Part shown: positions 27,222 to 36,479 of the stretch, piece by piece
Numbering within the stretch: the first letter of the stretch is position 1
Layout: each line of letters starts with the position of its first letter
DNA from: Colwellia marinimaniae
GTDB taxonomy: Bacteria; Pseudomonadota; Gammaproteobacteria; Enterobacterales; Alteromonadaceae
Assembly: GCF_002207865.1 (NCBI RefSeq)
Contig: NZ_BDQM01000012.1
Span: 52,759 to 116,758, forward strand
Length of the DNA stretch: 64,000 bases
Direction: 5' to 3'
Translations under genes and position numbers: made by a program
Notes under the pieces: generated by a model
What the model was told of the DNA's origin: nothing
What the model saw: only the letters and a program-made list of their open reading frames with translations
Databases searched by the model: none

Positions 27222-27511
27222 AACTGCACACCCAAGTTAATCACCACTTGTATTTATTTTAGCTCAAATAATGAACAGCTGCTGTATAGAATTAACCTTA
27301 AAGAAAAAGCTAAATAGAAGAAAGTAATAATGTCAGCAAGGGGATGTTCAGCCGAGTTTTAGCATGGAAGTTTACTGCAGGAAAATCTAGCCGCGCCATG
27401 GTCTAATAGAGCGAATAGAAACGGGGGAGGTAATTGCTATCTCCCCCTTAGCAATGTCAGTGTCGATGTGCACGTTAGCAATTTGTTGTTAACGATATAT
27501 TATGGCCAAGG
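27222..27511. other. 290-bp gap before the small conserved gene
   Basis: This region lies upstream of nfeD and downstream of the small gene on the same strand. A hairpin near 27425-27450 (GGGGGAG.TA..TCTCCCCC type) may end the small gene's transcript. No other feature is visible. Confidence 0.4.
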
Positions 27512-27727
27512 TTACTTCTTACGAACACGGTAATTTGGGTCGGTCCAGCACTTAGGTAAGTCTTCACCTGATAAAAACACCAGCTCTGATTTCTTAAATT
27601 CTTGTGGGTCTTGTACCTCTTCCCCCACTTGATAACATCCCAAAACCTTTTCATGATACAAATTGGTTAAATCTCGGATTTTATCGACATCGACCATATC
27701 GCCATTTTTTCTGTTTTTTAAAAACAT
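27512..27727 (-). CDS. Small conserved protein (often mis-annotated as acetyltransferase)
   Basis: A 71-residue soluble protein with a perfect GGAGG ribosome site before the ATG. The text MFLKNRKNGDMVDVDKIRDL, GEEVQDPQEFKKSELVFLSG and LPKCWTDPNYR matches, from memory, a family of 65-75-residue proteins in Pseudomonas and Shewanella that is commonly labelled acetyltransferase without cause; it is far too short for that fold. Function is unknown. Confidence 0.75.
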   Translation of the reverse strand: MFLKNRKNGDMVDVDKIRDLTNLYHEKVLGCYQVGEEVQDPQEFKKSELVFLSGEDLPKCWTDPNYRVRKK

Positions 27728-27989
27728 AATAACCTCCAGAAAGCGTCACCCCTGTGTTTACTAGTATAACCGCTAATAGGATTGATGACGGGTAAACTGG
27801 CTTTAAAAACCTAGGTGGACACAATAGATTGTTACTTCAATAGCTAGCAACCTATTAAAATATGTAATTGCTTGTTTATTGGTCACATTTGGTGTGTTAG
27901 GCCGGTGTTTATGTCAGTAGTTAAGCTTGTATTTAGACGTCATTTAACGCATGGTAATAACAATCAGATTGCTACCAGGTCGATATTCA

Positions 27990-28250
27990 ATGAAAAAATT
28001 AAAAAATGAAGCTGAATTGCTAAAAAAAGCGTTAAGCATTGGTGAAAATTACGCGGTTAACCGTGGCTACAATAGTTTCGCCGCGACAAACTCCGCCAAA
28101 GATAAAATAGAAAGTCTTTATCGCTTATTGGTGAATGATAAGCTCATTCAACCCTTAGCTATCGATAATGAAGACCAACCCAATATGAAGCATAAATTGG
28201 CACTTTGGATAGCAAAACAGTTACCCGAGGGGCATGAATTACTTAAATAA
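27990..28250 (+). CDS. DUF5062 family protein
   Basis: An 86-residue soluble, helical protein starting MKKLKNEAELLKKALSIGEN. A start further upstream (27951) is in frame but would add an unrelated leader. The central text DKIESLYRLLVNDKLIQPL and MKHKLALWIAKQLPEGHELL fits DUF5062 as I recall it from Vibrio and Shewanella. No function is known. It is monocistronic and lies upstream of aroG. Confidence 0.7.
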   Translation: MKKLKNEAELLKKALSIGENYAVNRGYNSFAATNSAKDKIESLYRLLVNDKLIQPLAIDNEDQPNMKHKLALWIAKQLPEGHELLK

Positions 28251-28576
28251 TGATGTCGCTGTACAGTGTTTATTCATCGGAGGTGTTAGTTAATATTTAC
28301 TGCATTTGTCGTTATGTTTCAATATTAGAATATTTATTCTAAAAACCAGCCTATAACAGCAGTTTTTCATGGTATTCAACCAGCAACACTGCTAGATTGT
28401 TTTTGGGATTCTAATTAGGAATTAATAATAAGGTACTTAGCGGACGTTATTTTACTACAGCCATAACTAACGATATGGCAAAGCTAAAAGTAACATAAAC
28501 ACCACTGAGTATCGTCAACATTCAGGCTAAATGAATTAGTCATGAATAAGCAACAAATAGCAGTAGAGAGCCAACT
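28251..28576. other. 326-bp gap upstream of aroG
   Basis: This gap should carry the aroG promoter and operator. It contains a GCGGACGTT fragment (28441) like those in the island, but I could not identify a TyrR- or TrpR-type operator by eye. Confidence 0.4.
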
Positions 28577-29635
28577 ATGTACCAAACTGACGATGTACGC
28601 ATCAATAAAATTAAAGACTTATTACCTCCAATTGCCTTATTGGAGCGATTTCCTGCGTCAGAGCAAGCCACTAAATCCGTTGTTGCCGGCAGAACTGCTA
28701 TTCACAATATTCTCAACGGTAAAGATGATCGCTTACTGGTGATTATTGGACCTTGCTCTATTCACGACCCTAAAGCTGCGCTTGAGTATGGCCAGCGTTT
28801 GGTTAAGTTACGTGAAAAGTATAAAGATAGTCTTGAAATAGTGATGCGGGTTTATTTTGAAAAACCACGGACCACGGTCGGTTGGAAAGGCTTGATCAAT
28901 GACCCTTATATGGATAACAGCTTTCAATTAAATGATGGTTTACGTTTAGGTCGGAAATTATTGCTGGATCTTAATAATATTGGTTTACCAACCGCGGGTG
29001 AGTTCTTAGATATGATCACGCCACAATATATAGCGGACTTTATGTGTTGGGGGGCTATAGGTGCGCGTACCACAGAATCACAAGTTCATCGTGAATTAGC
29101 CTCAGGGCTTTCTTGTCCGGTTGGCTTTAAAAACGGTACTGACGGTACCATTAAAATTGCTATCGATGCTATTGGCTCTGCCGCTGCATCTCATCACTTT
29201 TTATCGGTGACAAAATTTGGTCATGCGGCCATAGTCGAAACGACAGGTAATGGTGATTGCCATATTATTTTACGTGGCGGAAAAACCACTAACTTTGATG
29301 CACACAGTGTTAAATCGGTCACCGAGCAGTTATCTTCGTGTGATTTAAACCCTAAGGTGATGATTGACTTTAGTCATGCTAACTCGAACAAAAAATTTGA
29401 AAATCAAATGTTAGTCTCTACTGATGTAAGTCAGCAAATAAGCCAAGGCAATGACAATATCTTCGGTGTTATGGTTGAAAGCCATTTAGTGGAAGGTAAT
29501 CAAAGCCTAGTTAACGGTAAAGCTGAAGTCTATGGACAAAGTATTACCGATGCTTGTATTGGTTGGCCTGATACCGAGCAGTTATTAAGTCAGTTAAATG
29601 AAGCGGTTGCTAATCGACGTTATATTAACGACTAA
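28577..29635 (+). CDS. aroG: 3-deoxy-7-phosphoheptulonate synthase, AroG type
   Basis: A 352-residue type I DAHP synthase that condenses phosphoenolpyruvate and erythrose-4-phosphate, the first step of aromatic amino acid synthesis. Similarity to E. coli AroG runs end to end: RINKIKDLLPPIALLERFPA, LLVIIGPCSIHDPKAALEYG, MRVYFEKPRTTVGWKGLIND, GAIGARTTESQVHRELASG, GFKNGTDGTIKIAIDAIG, MIDFSHANSNKKFENQM and GVMVESHLVEGNQSL. The metal ligands Cys (GPCS), His (FSHAN), Glu (ESHL) and Asp (TDACIGW) are present. It is followed by a strong terminator. The class (Phe-, Tyr- or Trp-sensitive) is judged AroG from overall likeness only. Confidence 0.93.
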   Translation: MYQTDDVRINKIKDLLPPIALLERFPASEQATKSVVAGRTAIHNILNGKDDRLLVIIGPCSIHDPKAALEYGQRLVKLREKYKDSLEIVMRVYFEKPRTTVGWKGLINDPYMDNSFQLNDGLRLGRKLLLDLNNIGLPTAGEFLDMITPQYIADFMCWGAIGARTTESQVHRELASGLSCPVGFKNGTDGTIKIAIDAIGSAAASHHFLSVTKFGHAAIVETTGNGDCHIILRGGKTTNFDAHSVKSVTEQLSSCDLNPKVMIDFSHANSNKKFENQMLVSTDVSQQISQGNDNIFGVMVESHLVEGNQSLVNGKAEVYGQSITDACIGWPDTEQLLSQLNEAVANRRYIND

Positions 29636-29692
29636 GCTGGCCTAATCGAAGCTAATAAGGGTTAGCAATTCCCTTTCTCGTCAATTCATGAT

Positions 29693-29731
29693 AAAACGTC
29701 TAATTAACTCATTATAATTAGACGTTTTTTT
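29693..29731 (+). terminator. Strong terminator after aroG
   Basis: A 14-bp perfect stem (AAAACGTCTAATTA / TAATTAGACGTTTT) is followed directly by T residues. The apparent start ATG of the moxR gene (29732) sits at the end of this T tract. Confidence 0.9.
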
Positions 29732-30772
29732 ATGCCGCAAACGCCGCCAGTTGTAGATATAGTGCAAGCCAGTCAAGCCGCCATCACTGCCATTTTAAAT
29801 AAAATTGAAACCGTGGTATTAGGTAAACCGAACGAGTGCCGTTTAGCGCTGGCTTGTTTACTTGCTCAAGGACATTTATTAATAGAAGATTTACCGGGTA
29901 TGGGCAAAACGACACTGGCCCATGTGCTAGCCACCACCTTGGGCTTAACTTATCAGCGCACACAATTTACCAATGATTTATTACCGGCGGATATAGTCGG
30001 TTTTTCCATTTTTGATCAGAAAACTAATCGTTTTGAGTTGCACAAAGGCCCTATCTTCAATCAAGTGGTCTTGGCCGATGAAATTAACCGGGCGAGTCCT
30101 AAAACCCAAAGTGCTCTGCTTGAAGCCATGGCTGAGCAACAAGTCAGTATTGATGGTATTACCCATGAATTACCAAGACCATTTTTTGTTATTGCTACGC
30201 AGAATCCTTTGTTTCACGCCGGTACCTATCCATTACCTGAGTCGCAACTGGATCGGTTTATGATGCGTTTATCCCTCGGCTTCCCTGATATAAAAGCGGA
30301 AAAGCAGATTTTATTAACTAGCTCTCAGCGGACTAATCAGAAGACCGCAGATAATCAGGCGGCAGTGGTTAGTCAAGATGAGCTTATTGCCATGCAAGAT
30401 GCCGTTAGTCAAATAAGTGTTTCAAATGACGTGCTTGAGTATATTATTGCATTAAGTCATGTTAGTAGACGGGCTTATAGTAGTCACACTAGCCAGGTAA
30501 ATAATAGCGGAGAAACTGCCGCTATTATTAGCTGCAAGCCATTATCACCAAGGGCATCAAAAGCACTGTTACAAGCCGCTAAAGCGATGGCTTTTATTGA
30601 TAACCGTGATTATATTTTACCTGATGATGTACAAGCGGTATTTTATGTGGTGTGCCAACATCGATTAGAAATGCAAGCTAACCAACAGCTAGACCCAAGT
30701 CAACAGGAGTCTACCAGCGTGGCTAGGCAAATACTCAATAGTGTTGATGTGCTTAATCCGCTTGGTTACTAA
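29732..30772 (+). CDS. MoxR-family AAA+ ATPase
   Basis: A 346-residue MoxR ATPase, a chaperone-like AAA+ protein acting with DUF58 and transglutaminase partners. The Walker A is DLPGMGKTTLAHVLA, the Walker B is VVLADEINRASPKTQSALLE, and sensor text ATQNPLFHAGTYPLPESQLDRF follows. The ATG at 29732 abuts the terminator T tract and has no ribosome site; GTG at 29762 is another possible start, or the message may be leaderless. It heads an operon with DUF58 (24-bp gap) and transglutaminase genes. Confidence 0.93.
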   Translation: MPQTPPVVDIVQASQAAITAILNKIETVVLGKPNECRLALACLLAQGHLLIEDLPGMGKTTLAHVLATTLGLTYQRTQFTNDLLPADIVGFSIFDQKTNRFELHKGPIFNQVVLADEINRASPKTQSALLEAMAEQQVSIDGITHELPRPFFVIATQNPLFHAGTYPLPESQLDRFMMRLSLGFPDIKAEKQILLTSSQRTNQKTADNQAAVVSQDELIAMQDAVSQISVSNDVLEYIIALSHVSRRAYSSHTSQVNNSGETAAIISCKPLSPRASKALLQAAKAMAFIDNRDYILPDDVQAVFYVVCQHRLEMQANQQLDPSQQESTSVARQILNSVDVLNPLGY

Positions 30773-30795
30773 GTAGATCGCTAACGGGTATCATT

Positions 30796-31812
30796 ATGGC
30801 AATAACTTCATTTTCATTGGTTAAACCCCTGAGACGTTTCCTTGATAAAAACTTTGAGCGATGGCTCTCTCATCGGATCCCAACTCGGCGAGAGCATCAA
30901 CTAAACAGCCGAAATATAATGATATACCCAACCCGTTTTGGCCTTACCTACGTAGGTTTTGTCGTCTTGGTGTTTTTATTAGGCACCAACTACCAAAATA
31001 ATATCATTTTATTGTTTAGCTATTTATTAGCGAGTTTGTTTATTAGTGTCATGCTGCATAGTTTTTATAACTTTTCACAATTGCGTTTTTATAGTAGGGC
31101 AAAACAACAAGGTTATGCTGATGCCACCTTGTATTATGTCATTAAAATAACGGCTAAAAAAACGCATTATGATATCAATGCTCATTTTAGTGATGCTCGC
31201 TTAAACAGCCCCATTGTCAACCTGGGGCAATGTAAACAGGGGACACAAGAGTTAATCCTAGCCTATAAACCCTCTAAACGAGGCCAATATAAATTAGGAC
31301 GAGTCACTGTATTTAGCGAATATTCCTTAGGGCTATTTAAAAGTAAAGCCATGTTGGATTTTGGCCACTATGCCATTATTTATCCTAAAGCTAAAAGTTT
31401 CATTGCTGGTCAATATCAATTATCAGGGCAAGTAGATGAGCCAAACAGAGAAAGTTATCAAACGACGAATAGTGTGGGCAGCGATGATTTTTCAGAATTA
31501 AAGAGCTTTGTTCGCGGTGAGTCCAAAGCCAGAACAGCTTGGAAACAGTTAGCAAAGGGGCAAGGGCACTACTCAAAACACTATCAAGCAAGCCAAGGGC
31601 AATTAACATGGTTAAAACTTAGCGACATGCCCAGTAATGACCTAGAAATACAATTGGCCTATTTAAGCTTTCTTATTGGTGAATTGACGACAGCTAAGCA
31701 AAGCTTTGGTTTAGCGCTTTGCCCTGATATGACCAATACAGCAATGAACATTCCACCTAATTCTGGTTTTCATCACCAACAAGCTTGTTTGACGGCACTG
31801 GCTTTATATTGA
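30796..31812 (+). CDS. DUF58 domain membrane protein
   Basis: A 338-residue protein with two N-terminal membrane helices (FGLTYVGFVVLVFLLGTN and IILLFSYLLASLFISVML) and a C-terminal DUF58 domain carrying DFSELKSFVRGESKARTAWK. DUF58 proteins have a von Willebrand-like fold and are partnered with MoxR ATPases. The stop overlaps the ATG of the next gene as TGATG, which implies translational coupling. The biological process served by this three-gene set is not established. Confidence 0.9.
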   Translation: MAITSFSLVKPLRRFLDKNFERWLSHRIPTRREHQLNSRNIMIYPTRFGLTYVGFVVLVFLLGTNYQNNIILLFSYLLASLFISVMLHSFYNFSQLRFYSRAKQQGYADATLYYVIKITAKKTHYDINAHFSDARLNSPIVNLGQCKQGTQELILAYKPSKRGQYKLGRVTVFSEYSLGLFKSKAMLDFGHYAIIYPKAKSFIAGQYQLSGQVDEPNRESYQTTNSVGSDDFSELKSFVRGESKARTAWKQLAKGQGHYSKHYQASQGQLTWLKLSDMPSNDLEIQLAYLSFLIGELTTAKQSFGLALCPDMTNTAMNIPPNSGFHHQQACLTALALY

Positions 31813-34061
31813 TGATGTTATTTAACAAGAAAAAGAAGCTGGTGTCACAAAACACTAGCGGGAACGTTAACGGTAAAACCATGAGTAACTTTTACTTAAG
31901 CCGACAAAATAGCTGGCTACTTTGCTTGTGCCAATGTTTAAATATCGCCGTCGTTGCCTTGGAACTAAGCACCTGGATGTTGATAATAATTGCTTTATCA
32001 TTGGCATGGCAAGCACTTTTATTACAGCAAAATAGAGCTACGGCTAACACCAGCAGGGGGAAACATCCTGGCACAGTTCAGAGTAACTTAGCGAGTAAGC
32101 GCCACAGTCATGGCCCAAGTAAACAACTAGCGACTAATATCTCTCCCGTGGTACTGGGCATATTTGCACTATTGGGCTGCGTTGCAATCGCGCTTACCGC
32201 CAAGCAGGTCGGTATTCTGCTTAGTATGGTGCATTTACTTTGTTTTTCTTATGCACTTAAAGGTTTTGAATTAAGAACACGTAGGGATTTTTATCAACTG
32301 TTATTATTGGGTTTGTTCATTTTAGCCTCGGCACTTATTTTTAGGCAAGACTTGGTTTTTTCCCTGATAATATTAAGCTTATTAATCATTAATTTAACGG
32401 TATTGTTACAGTTTTTCTCCTCGGAAAATGCTTTTGCCACTAATCTCAAGGTGGTGGTGGTTTTATTGGGGCAAAGTGCTCTTTTGGCTGTGGTACTCTT
32501 TTTAGTTTTTCCTCGGCTGTCACCTTTTTGGCAAGTACCATTCGCTAAGTCTGCTAAAACGGGATTGTCCGATACCGTTAAACCAGGTGATATTGCCAAT
32601 TTAACCCGCTCCACTAAATTGGCTTTCCGTGCTGATTTTGGCGGACAAAAAATACCCAATTATGCACAGTTATACTGGCGGGCCATGGTGCTAGAAAATT
32701 ACGATGGTAGGCAGTGGCGCAGACAAAATAAAGTTACCCAAAACAAAGCTGATGGGTCAGGAACTAAAAGCCTTATTTTTGATGCCAGTAACACTGAGGT
32801 TTTACCCTTAACGTATCAAGTATTTGTTGAAGCGAGTTTCCAAAAATATTTATTTGCTTTAGCGCCGGCGGTAGTGACCGGCAATGCCAGTGGTATTACT
32901 GCTCAAACTGATTACACCATCCAGAGCTCAACCATTATTAGCCAAGCTAAGTCTTATCGGTTAACTAGCTATTTAACCGCGCCATTAGCACTTGAGTTAT
33001 CGCCGCAGAGTAGACAAATAAATTTGAGCTACCCTCAGGGGAGTAATCCTAGGCTTGAGCAATTGGCGCTACAGTTACAACATAACTATGTCGATGTGCA
33101 GGCGCGTGCACAGGCGGTATTAACGCTAATTAACCAACAAAATTATTCTTATACCTTACAACCGCCCTTGTTGGTAAATAACAGCTTAGATCAATTCTTT
33201 TTTGATAGCCAAGCAGGTTTTTGTGTACATTATGCCAGCGCATTTACTTTTCTTATGCGCGCTTCAGGAATACCGGCACGACTGGTTACTGGCTATTTAG
33301 GTGGTGAATATAATGGTGTGACAAATGAAGTAAATAGTGCCGGAAAAATAGTGAATAAAGGCCATTTAAGTATTTATCAATATGACGCTCATGCTTGGTC
33401 TGAGATATGGGTGGCAGGTAAAGGATGGTTGCGTATTGACCCAACGGGTGCGGTAGACCCGCAGCGGGTAAATATTGGTTGGTCAAATCAGTTACTGCAA
33501 GAGCAAGCTGAGCTGAATAATACCTTCTTTAACTTATATCGTATGAAGAATATTGCTTGGCTAAATACGTTACGTTTACAATTTGATGCCCTCGACTACC
33601 AATGGACCCGCTGGGTTATTGGTTTTACCAGCCAGCAACAATATGACTTATTGAAACACTGGTTTGGTAAGATGGTCCCGTGGAAATTAGCGTTAATTAT
33701 AGCCGTGACCTTGGTGCTCAGTATGCTGATGCTGATGTTGTTGTTACACTGGTTAAATCGTCCAAAGGTAAAAAAACAAGCCTTTGCTCAGTGGCAAATA
33801 ATTTATCATAAAGCCATCGACAGATTAGCAAAACAAGGCATGGAAAAACCTTTAGCCATGACGGTTAATGATTTTGCTAAAAAGATCAGGCAGCAATATC
33901 CAGAGTTAGCCCTTGTTTTCACCCAACTCAGTGCTAGTTATAATCGATTGTGCTACCAGACGTTATCAATAAGTGAACAAGAAAAGCAGACAGTAACAAT
34001 GCAGCAACAATATCATCACTTTATCCAAGTATTAAAAAATAGCGATAAAAAACATTTATAG
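31812..34061 (+). CDS. Membrane-bound transglutaminase-like protein (DUF3488/TgpA type)
   Basis: A 749-residue protein with a bundle of N-terminal membrane helices (about residues 20-235, including VVVVLLGQSALLAVVLFLVF), a periplasmic transglutaminase-like domain and one C-terminal helix (ALIIAVTLVLSMLMLMLLLHW) before a DUF4129-like tail. The Cys-His-Asp triad is visible: Cys in FFDSQAGFCVHYASAFTFLM, His in YDAHAWSEIWV and Asp in LRIDPTGAVDPQR. It resembles Pseudomonas TgpA, an essential periplasmic transglutaminase. An ORF start further upstream (TTG 31785) exists, but the ATG at 31812 overlaps the DUF58 stop and fits better. Confidence 0.92.
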   Translation: MMLFNKKKKLVSQNTSGNVNGKTMSNFYLSRQNSWLLCLCQCLNIAVVALELSTWMLIIIALSLAWQALLLQQNRATANTSRGKHPGTVQSNLASKRHSHGPSKQLATNISPVVLGIFALLGCVAIALTAKQVGILLSMVHLLCFSYALKGFELRTRRDFYQLLLLGLFILASALIFRQDLVFSLIILSLLIINLTVLLQFFSSENAFATNLKVVVVLLGQSALLAVVLFLVFPRLSPFWQVPFAKSAKTGLSDTVKPGDIANLTRSTKLAFRADFGGQKIPNYAQLYWRAMVLENYDGRQWRRQNKVTQNKADGSGTKSLIFDASNTEVLPLTYQVFVEASFQKYLFALAPAVVTGNASGITAQTDYTIQSSTIISQAKSYRLTSYLTAPLALELSPQSRQINLSYPQGSNPRLEQLALQLQHNYVDVQARAQAVLTLINQQNYSYTLQPPLLVNNSLDQFFFDSQAGFCVHYASAFTFLMRASGIPARLVTGYLGGEYNGVTNEVNSAGKIVNKGHLSIYQYDAHAWSEIWVAGKGWLRIDPTGAVDPQRVNIGWSNQLLQEQAELNNTFFNLYRMKNIAWLNTLRLQFDALDYQWTRWVIGFTSQQQYDLLKHWFGKMVPWKLALIIAVTLVLSMLMLMLLLHWLNRPKVKKQAFAQWQIIYHKAIDRLAKQGMEKPLAMTVNDFAKKIRQQYPELALVFTQLSASYNRLCYQTLSISEQEKQTVTMQQQYHHFIQVLKNSDKKHL

Positions 34062-34240
34062 GCTTTATTGATAAAATTTAACTCCTTAGTCGTTATGTTA
34101 AATGGCAGGACAGAAAGTTTTCTTGTTGAATGACATTATTTTTCCTAAATTTAGGTATAAGTCTAAGTAACTAATTTAAGCTGAAACTTACATTCGTTAC
34201 TCAGGCGGTTCCCCTAAACATTAGTTACGGAGTGTCTGTT

Positions 34241-34600
34241 ATGCCACATATACCAAGTGATTATGATAATGTTTTTGAAAAGAAAATGAGTTGGGCCGAG
34301 CAACATAAAATGGCAACACTCGTTGCGGTTATTAGTTATTTCACCCTAATAGGTTGGGTGGTGGCTATGGTTATCTATGATAAACATCAATCCTCACTAG
34401 CCAGTTTTCATTTACGGCAATCTTTAGGTTTAATTATTACCGGTGCCATACTTTCTTTGATCCCTCTCGTTGGTTGGATACTTAATATAGCTGTCGTAGT
34501 AGCATGGGCCGTAGGACTATATTGTGCGATTAAAGGGCGTGAATATAAAGTGCCTTTACTCGGTGATTCGTATCAACAACATCTAGATTTTATTAAGTGA
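34241..34600 (+). CDS. DUF4870-like small membrane protein
   Basis: A 119-residue protein with ATG at 34241 and a GGAG site eight bases upstream. Three hydrophobic segments are visible (MATLVAVISYFTLIGWVVAM, LGLIITGAILSLIPLVGWIL, NIAVVVAWAVGLYCAI), with the DUF4870-type text FHLRQSLGL between them. It lies 180 bp after the transglutaminase gene, on the same strand, with no clear terminator between. Function unknown. Confidence 0.8.
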   Translation: MPHIPSDYDNVFEKKMSWAEQHKMATLVAVISYFTLIGWVVAMVIYDKHQSSLASFHLRQSLGLIITGAILSLIPLVGWILNIAVVVAWAVGLYCAIKGREYKVPLLGDSYQQHLDFIK

Positions 34601-34704
34601 TGCTAGTAGTTGCCAAGATGAATTTATGCTGACCGCAATGCTGTTGGCATTTACTTGCAGGCAAGCAGCAATATTGCTCGAGTAAGCAAGCTTGTTACCA
34701 CCAC

Positions 34705-36477
34705 TTAACCACTTTTTTGGTGCAGTGCGTGGTAATAACCTGCTTTGGCGAGTAGCTCTAGATGAGTGCCTTGTTCGACCAATTCGCCTTTGTTGAGCAC
34801 GATAATTTCATCGGCATTTCTTATGCTTGATAACTTATGGGCAATAATCAATAAGGTTTTGTTTTTGCTTAGCCGGGTGAAAGCTTCCTGTATATGTTGT
34901 TCACTGTGGTTGTCTAAGGCGGAAGTCGCTTCATCTAAGATGATAATGCTGGCATCACGTAACATGGCACGAGCTATGGCTATTCGTTGGCGTTGCCCTC
35001 CCGATAAATTGCGCCCATTTTCTCCTATTGGTGTATTTAAACCTAAGGCTAGCTCTTTAGCAAAAACGGTGACATTGGCATCAAGTGCAGCTTGCGCAAC
35101 TTCTTCGTTTGATACGGGGCGATTACAGCCAAAACGGATATTGTTTGCTAGGGTATCATCTATTAACACAATATCTTGTGAGACAAAAGCAAACTGTGCC
35201 CTAAGTGATGCTAAGCTATAATTTTCAATGGCTATGTCATTAATGAAAATGGACTGTGGCGGCGATTGATATAAACGTAATAATAAGCGGGCTAGGGTGC
35301 TTTTACCGCTGCCGGATTCACCGACAAAAGCAACACTGCTACCGGCTTTTATCTTCACTGAAAAATGTTTTAACGCGGGTTGAGCCTTACCTTGATAAGA
35401 GAAAGATAAATTGTTAAAGGTAATGTTTGAACATTGTGCTAATAAATGCTTGCTTCCAGTATCATGCTCTTCTTTTTCATCTAGAAAACTAAACAAACTG
35501 CTTGCTGCAGTTAAACCCTTTTGTAAGTGTTGATTAATATTACTTAGTTGCTTAAGTGGTTTGAGCAATGAGCCCATGGCAATTAAAATCAGCGTGAAAC
35601 TGCCAGGGCTTAATTGATTGAGCACCTGCTCATTACTGGCAAGTAGTAGTACCGCAGCAATAGCAAACGAGGCAATAAGTTGAATGACTGGATTAGTTAT
35701 GGCACTTGTTGCTTGTAACTTCATATTTTGTTGACGGTTATGGTTGTTTATTTGCTCGAACTGAGCGCTTATTTGGCTAGCTGTATTGAGTAATATTATT
35801 TCTTGTTGATTTGAAATTGCTTGCTCTGTTGCCTTACTTACTTGCCCCATACTTTTTTGTAATGCGCGGCTAATCATTTTAAAGCGCTGCGATACCTTGT
35901 TAATAATTAACGCGATAATGGGTGCTATCACCAAGAAAATCATTGTTAATTGCCAACTGTGGTAAAACATCATAGTGAGTAATACTAAGATGATGACAGA
36001 CTCTCGGATGACAATAACGACAGCCGTTGCAAAGGTCTGAGATACTTGCTCGCTATCATAGATGAGTTTAGCAATAAGGCTGCCACGGCTATTGTTATCA
36101 AAAAAGGTTCGAGGTAAAAATAATAACTTATCAAAAGCTTGTTGCCGTATTTGATACGTTACCTTGCTACTGACGTAGGCAATGGCATAGTTTGAGATAA
36201 AACTTGCGCTACCACGTAGCAAAAAAATCCCGATGATTAATAAAGCGCCTAGTTGTAAGGTGTTGCTATTGGCTTTTCCTAAACCTTGGTCAATAAGTGG
36301 CTTGACCAAATAAATCATACCTGCATCGACCAAACTAAATAAACATAGAGCTAGCAAGGCAATGAAAATAAGCTTTTTGTGTAGCAGATAATAGGAGAGT
36401 AATCTGCGGTATAAACTTGGGTTTTTATTGGCAAACGGGTCTGATGATATTTCTAGACTATTGATATTACTTAACAT
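34705..36477 (-). CDS. MsbA-like ABC exporter in the Alm-like operon
   Basis: A 590-residue half-transporter with six membrane helices (about residues 35-320) fused to an ATPase domain, of the MsbA/lipid flippase type. The nucleotide site is complete: Walker A FVGESGSGKSTLARLLLR, signature NLSGGQRQRIAIARAML, Walker B IIILDEATSALD and switch His in LLIIAHKLSS. The ATG at 36477 comes two bases after the almG-like stop; an in-frame start at 36495 would overlap it. Its place as the last gene of the Alm-like operon suggests it flips or exports the aminoacyl-modified lipid or the donor. The housekeeping msbA normally lies with lpxK, which is absent here. Confidence 0.9.
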   Translation of the reverse strand: MLSNINSLEISSDPFANKNPSLYRRLLSYYLLHKKLIFIALLALCLFSLVDAGMIYLVKPLIDQGLGKANSNTLQLGALLIIGIFLLRGSASFISNYAIAYVSSKVTYQIRQQAFDKLLFLPRTFFDNNSRGSLIAKLIYDSEQVSQTFATAVVIVIRESVIILVLLTMMFYHSWQLTMIFLVIAPIIALIINKVSQRFKMISRALQKSMGQVSKATEQAISNQQEIILLNTASQISAQFEQINNHNRQQNMKLQATSAITNPVIQLIASFAIAAVLLLASNEQVLNQLSPGSFTLILIAMGSLLKPLKQLSNINQHLQKGLTAASSLFSFLDEKEEHDTGSKHLLAQCSNITFNNLSFSYQGKAQPALKHFSVKIKAGSSVAFVGESGSGKSTLARLLLRLYQSPPQSIFINDIAIENYSLASLRAQFAFVSQDIVLIDDTLANNIRFGCNRPVSNEEVAQAALDANVTVFAKELALGLNTPIGENGRNLSGGQRQRIAIARAMLRDASIIILDEATSALDNHSEQHIQEAFTRLSKNKTLLIIAHKLSSIRNADEIIVLNKGELVEQGTHLELLAKAGYYHALHQKSG

Positions 36478-36479
36478 GA

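Noticed and set aside
28542..28742. Plus-strand ORF overlapping the aroG start
   Set aside because: It runs in another frame inside aroG and its translation has no coherent pattern.
34705..36477. The ABC exporter as the housekeeping msbA
   Set aside because: The usual neighbour lpxK is absent and the gene is tied to the Alm-like operon, so it is more likely a dedicated paralogue.
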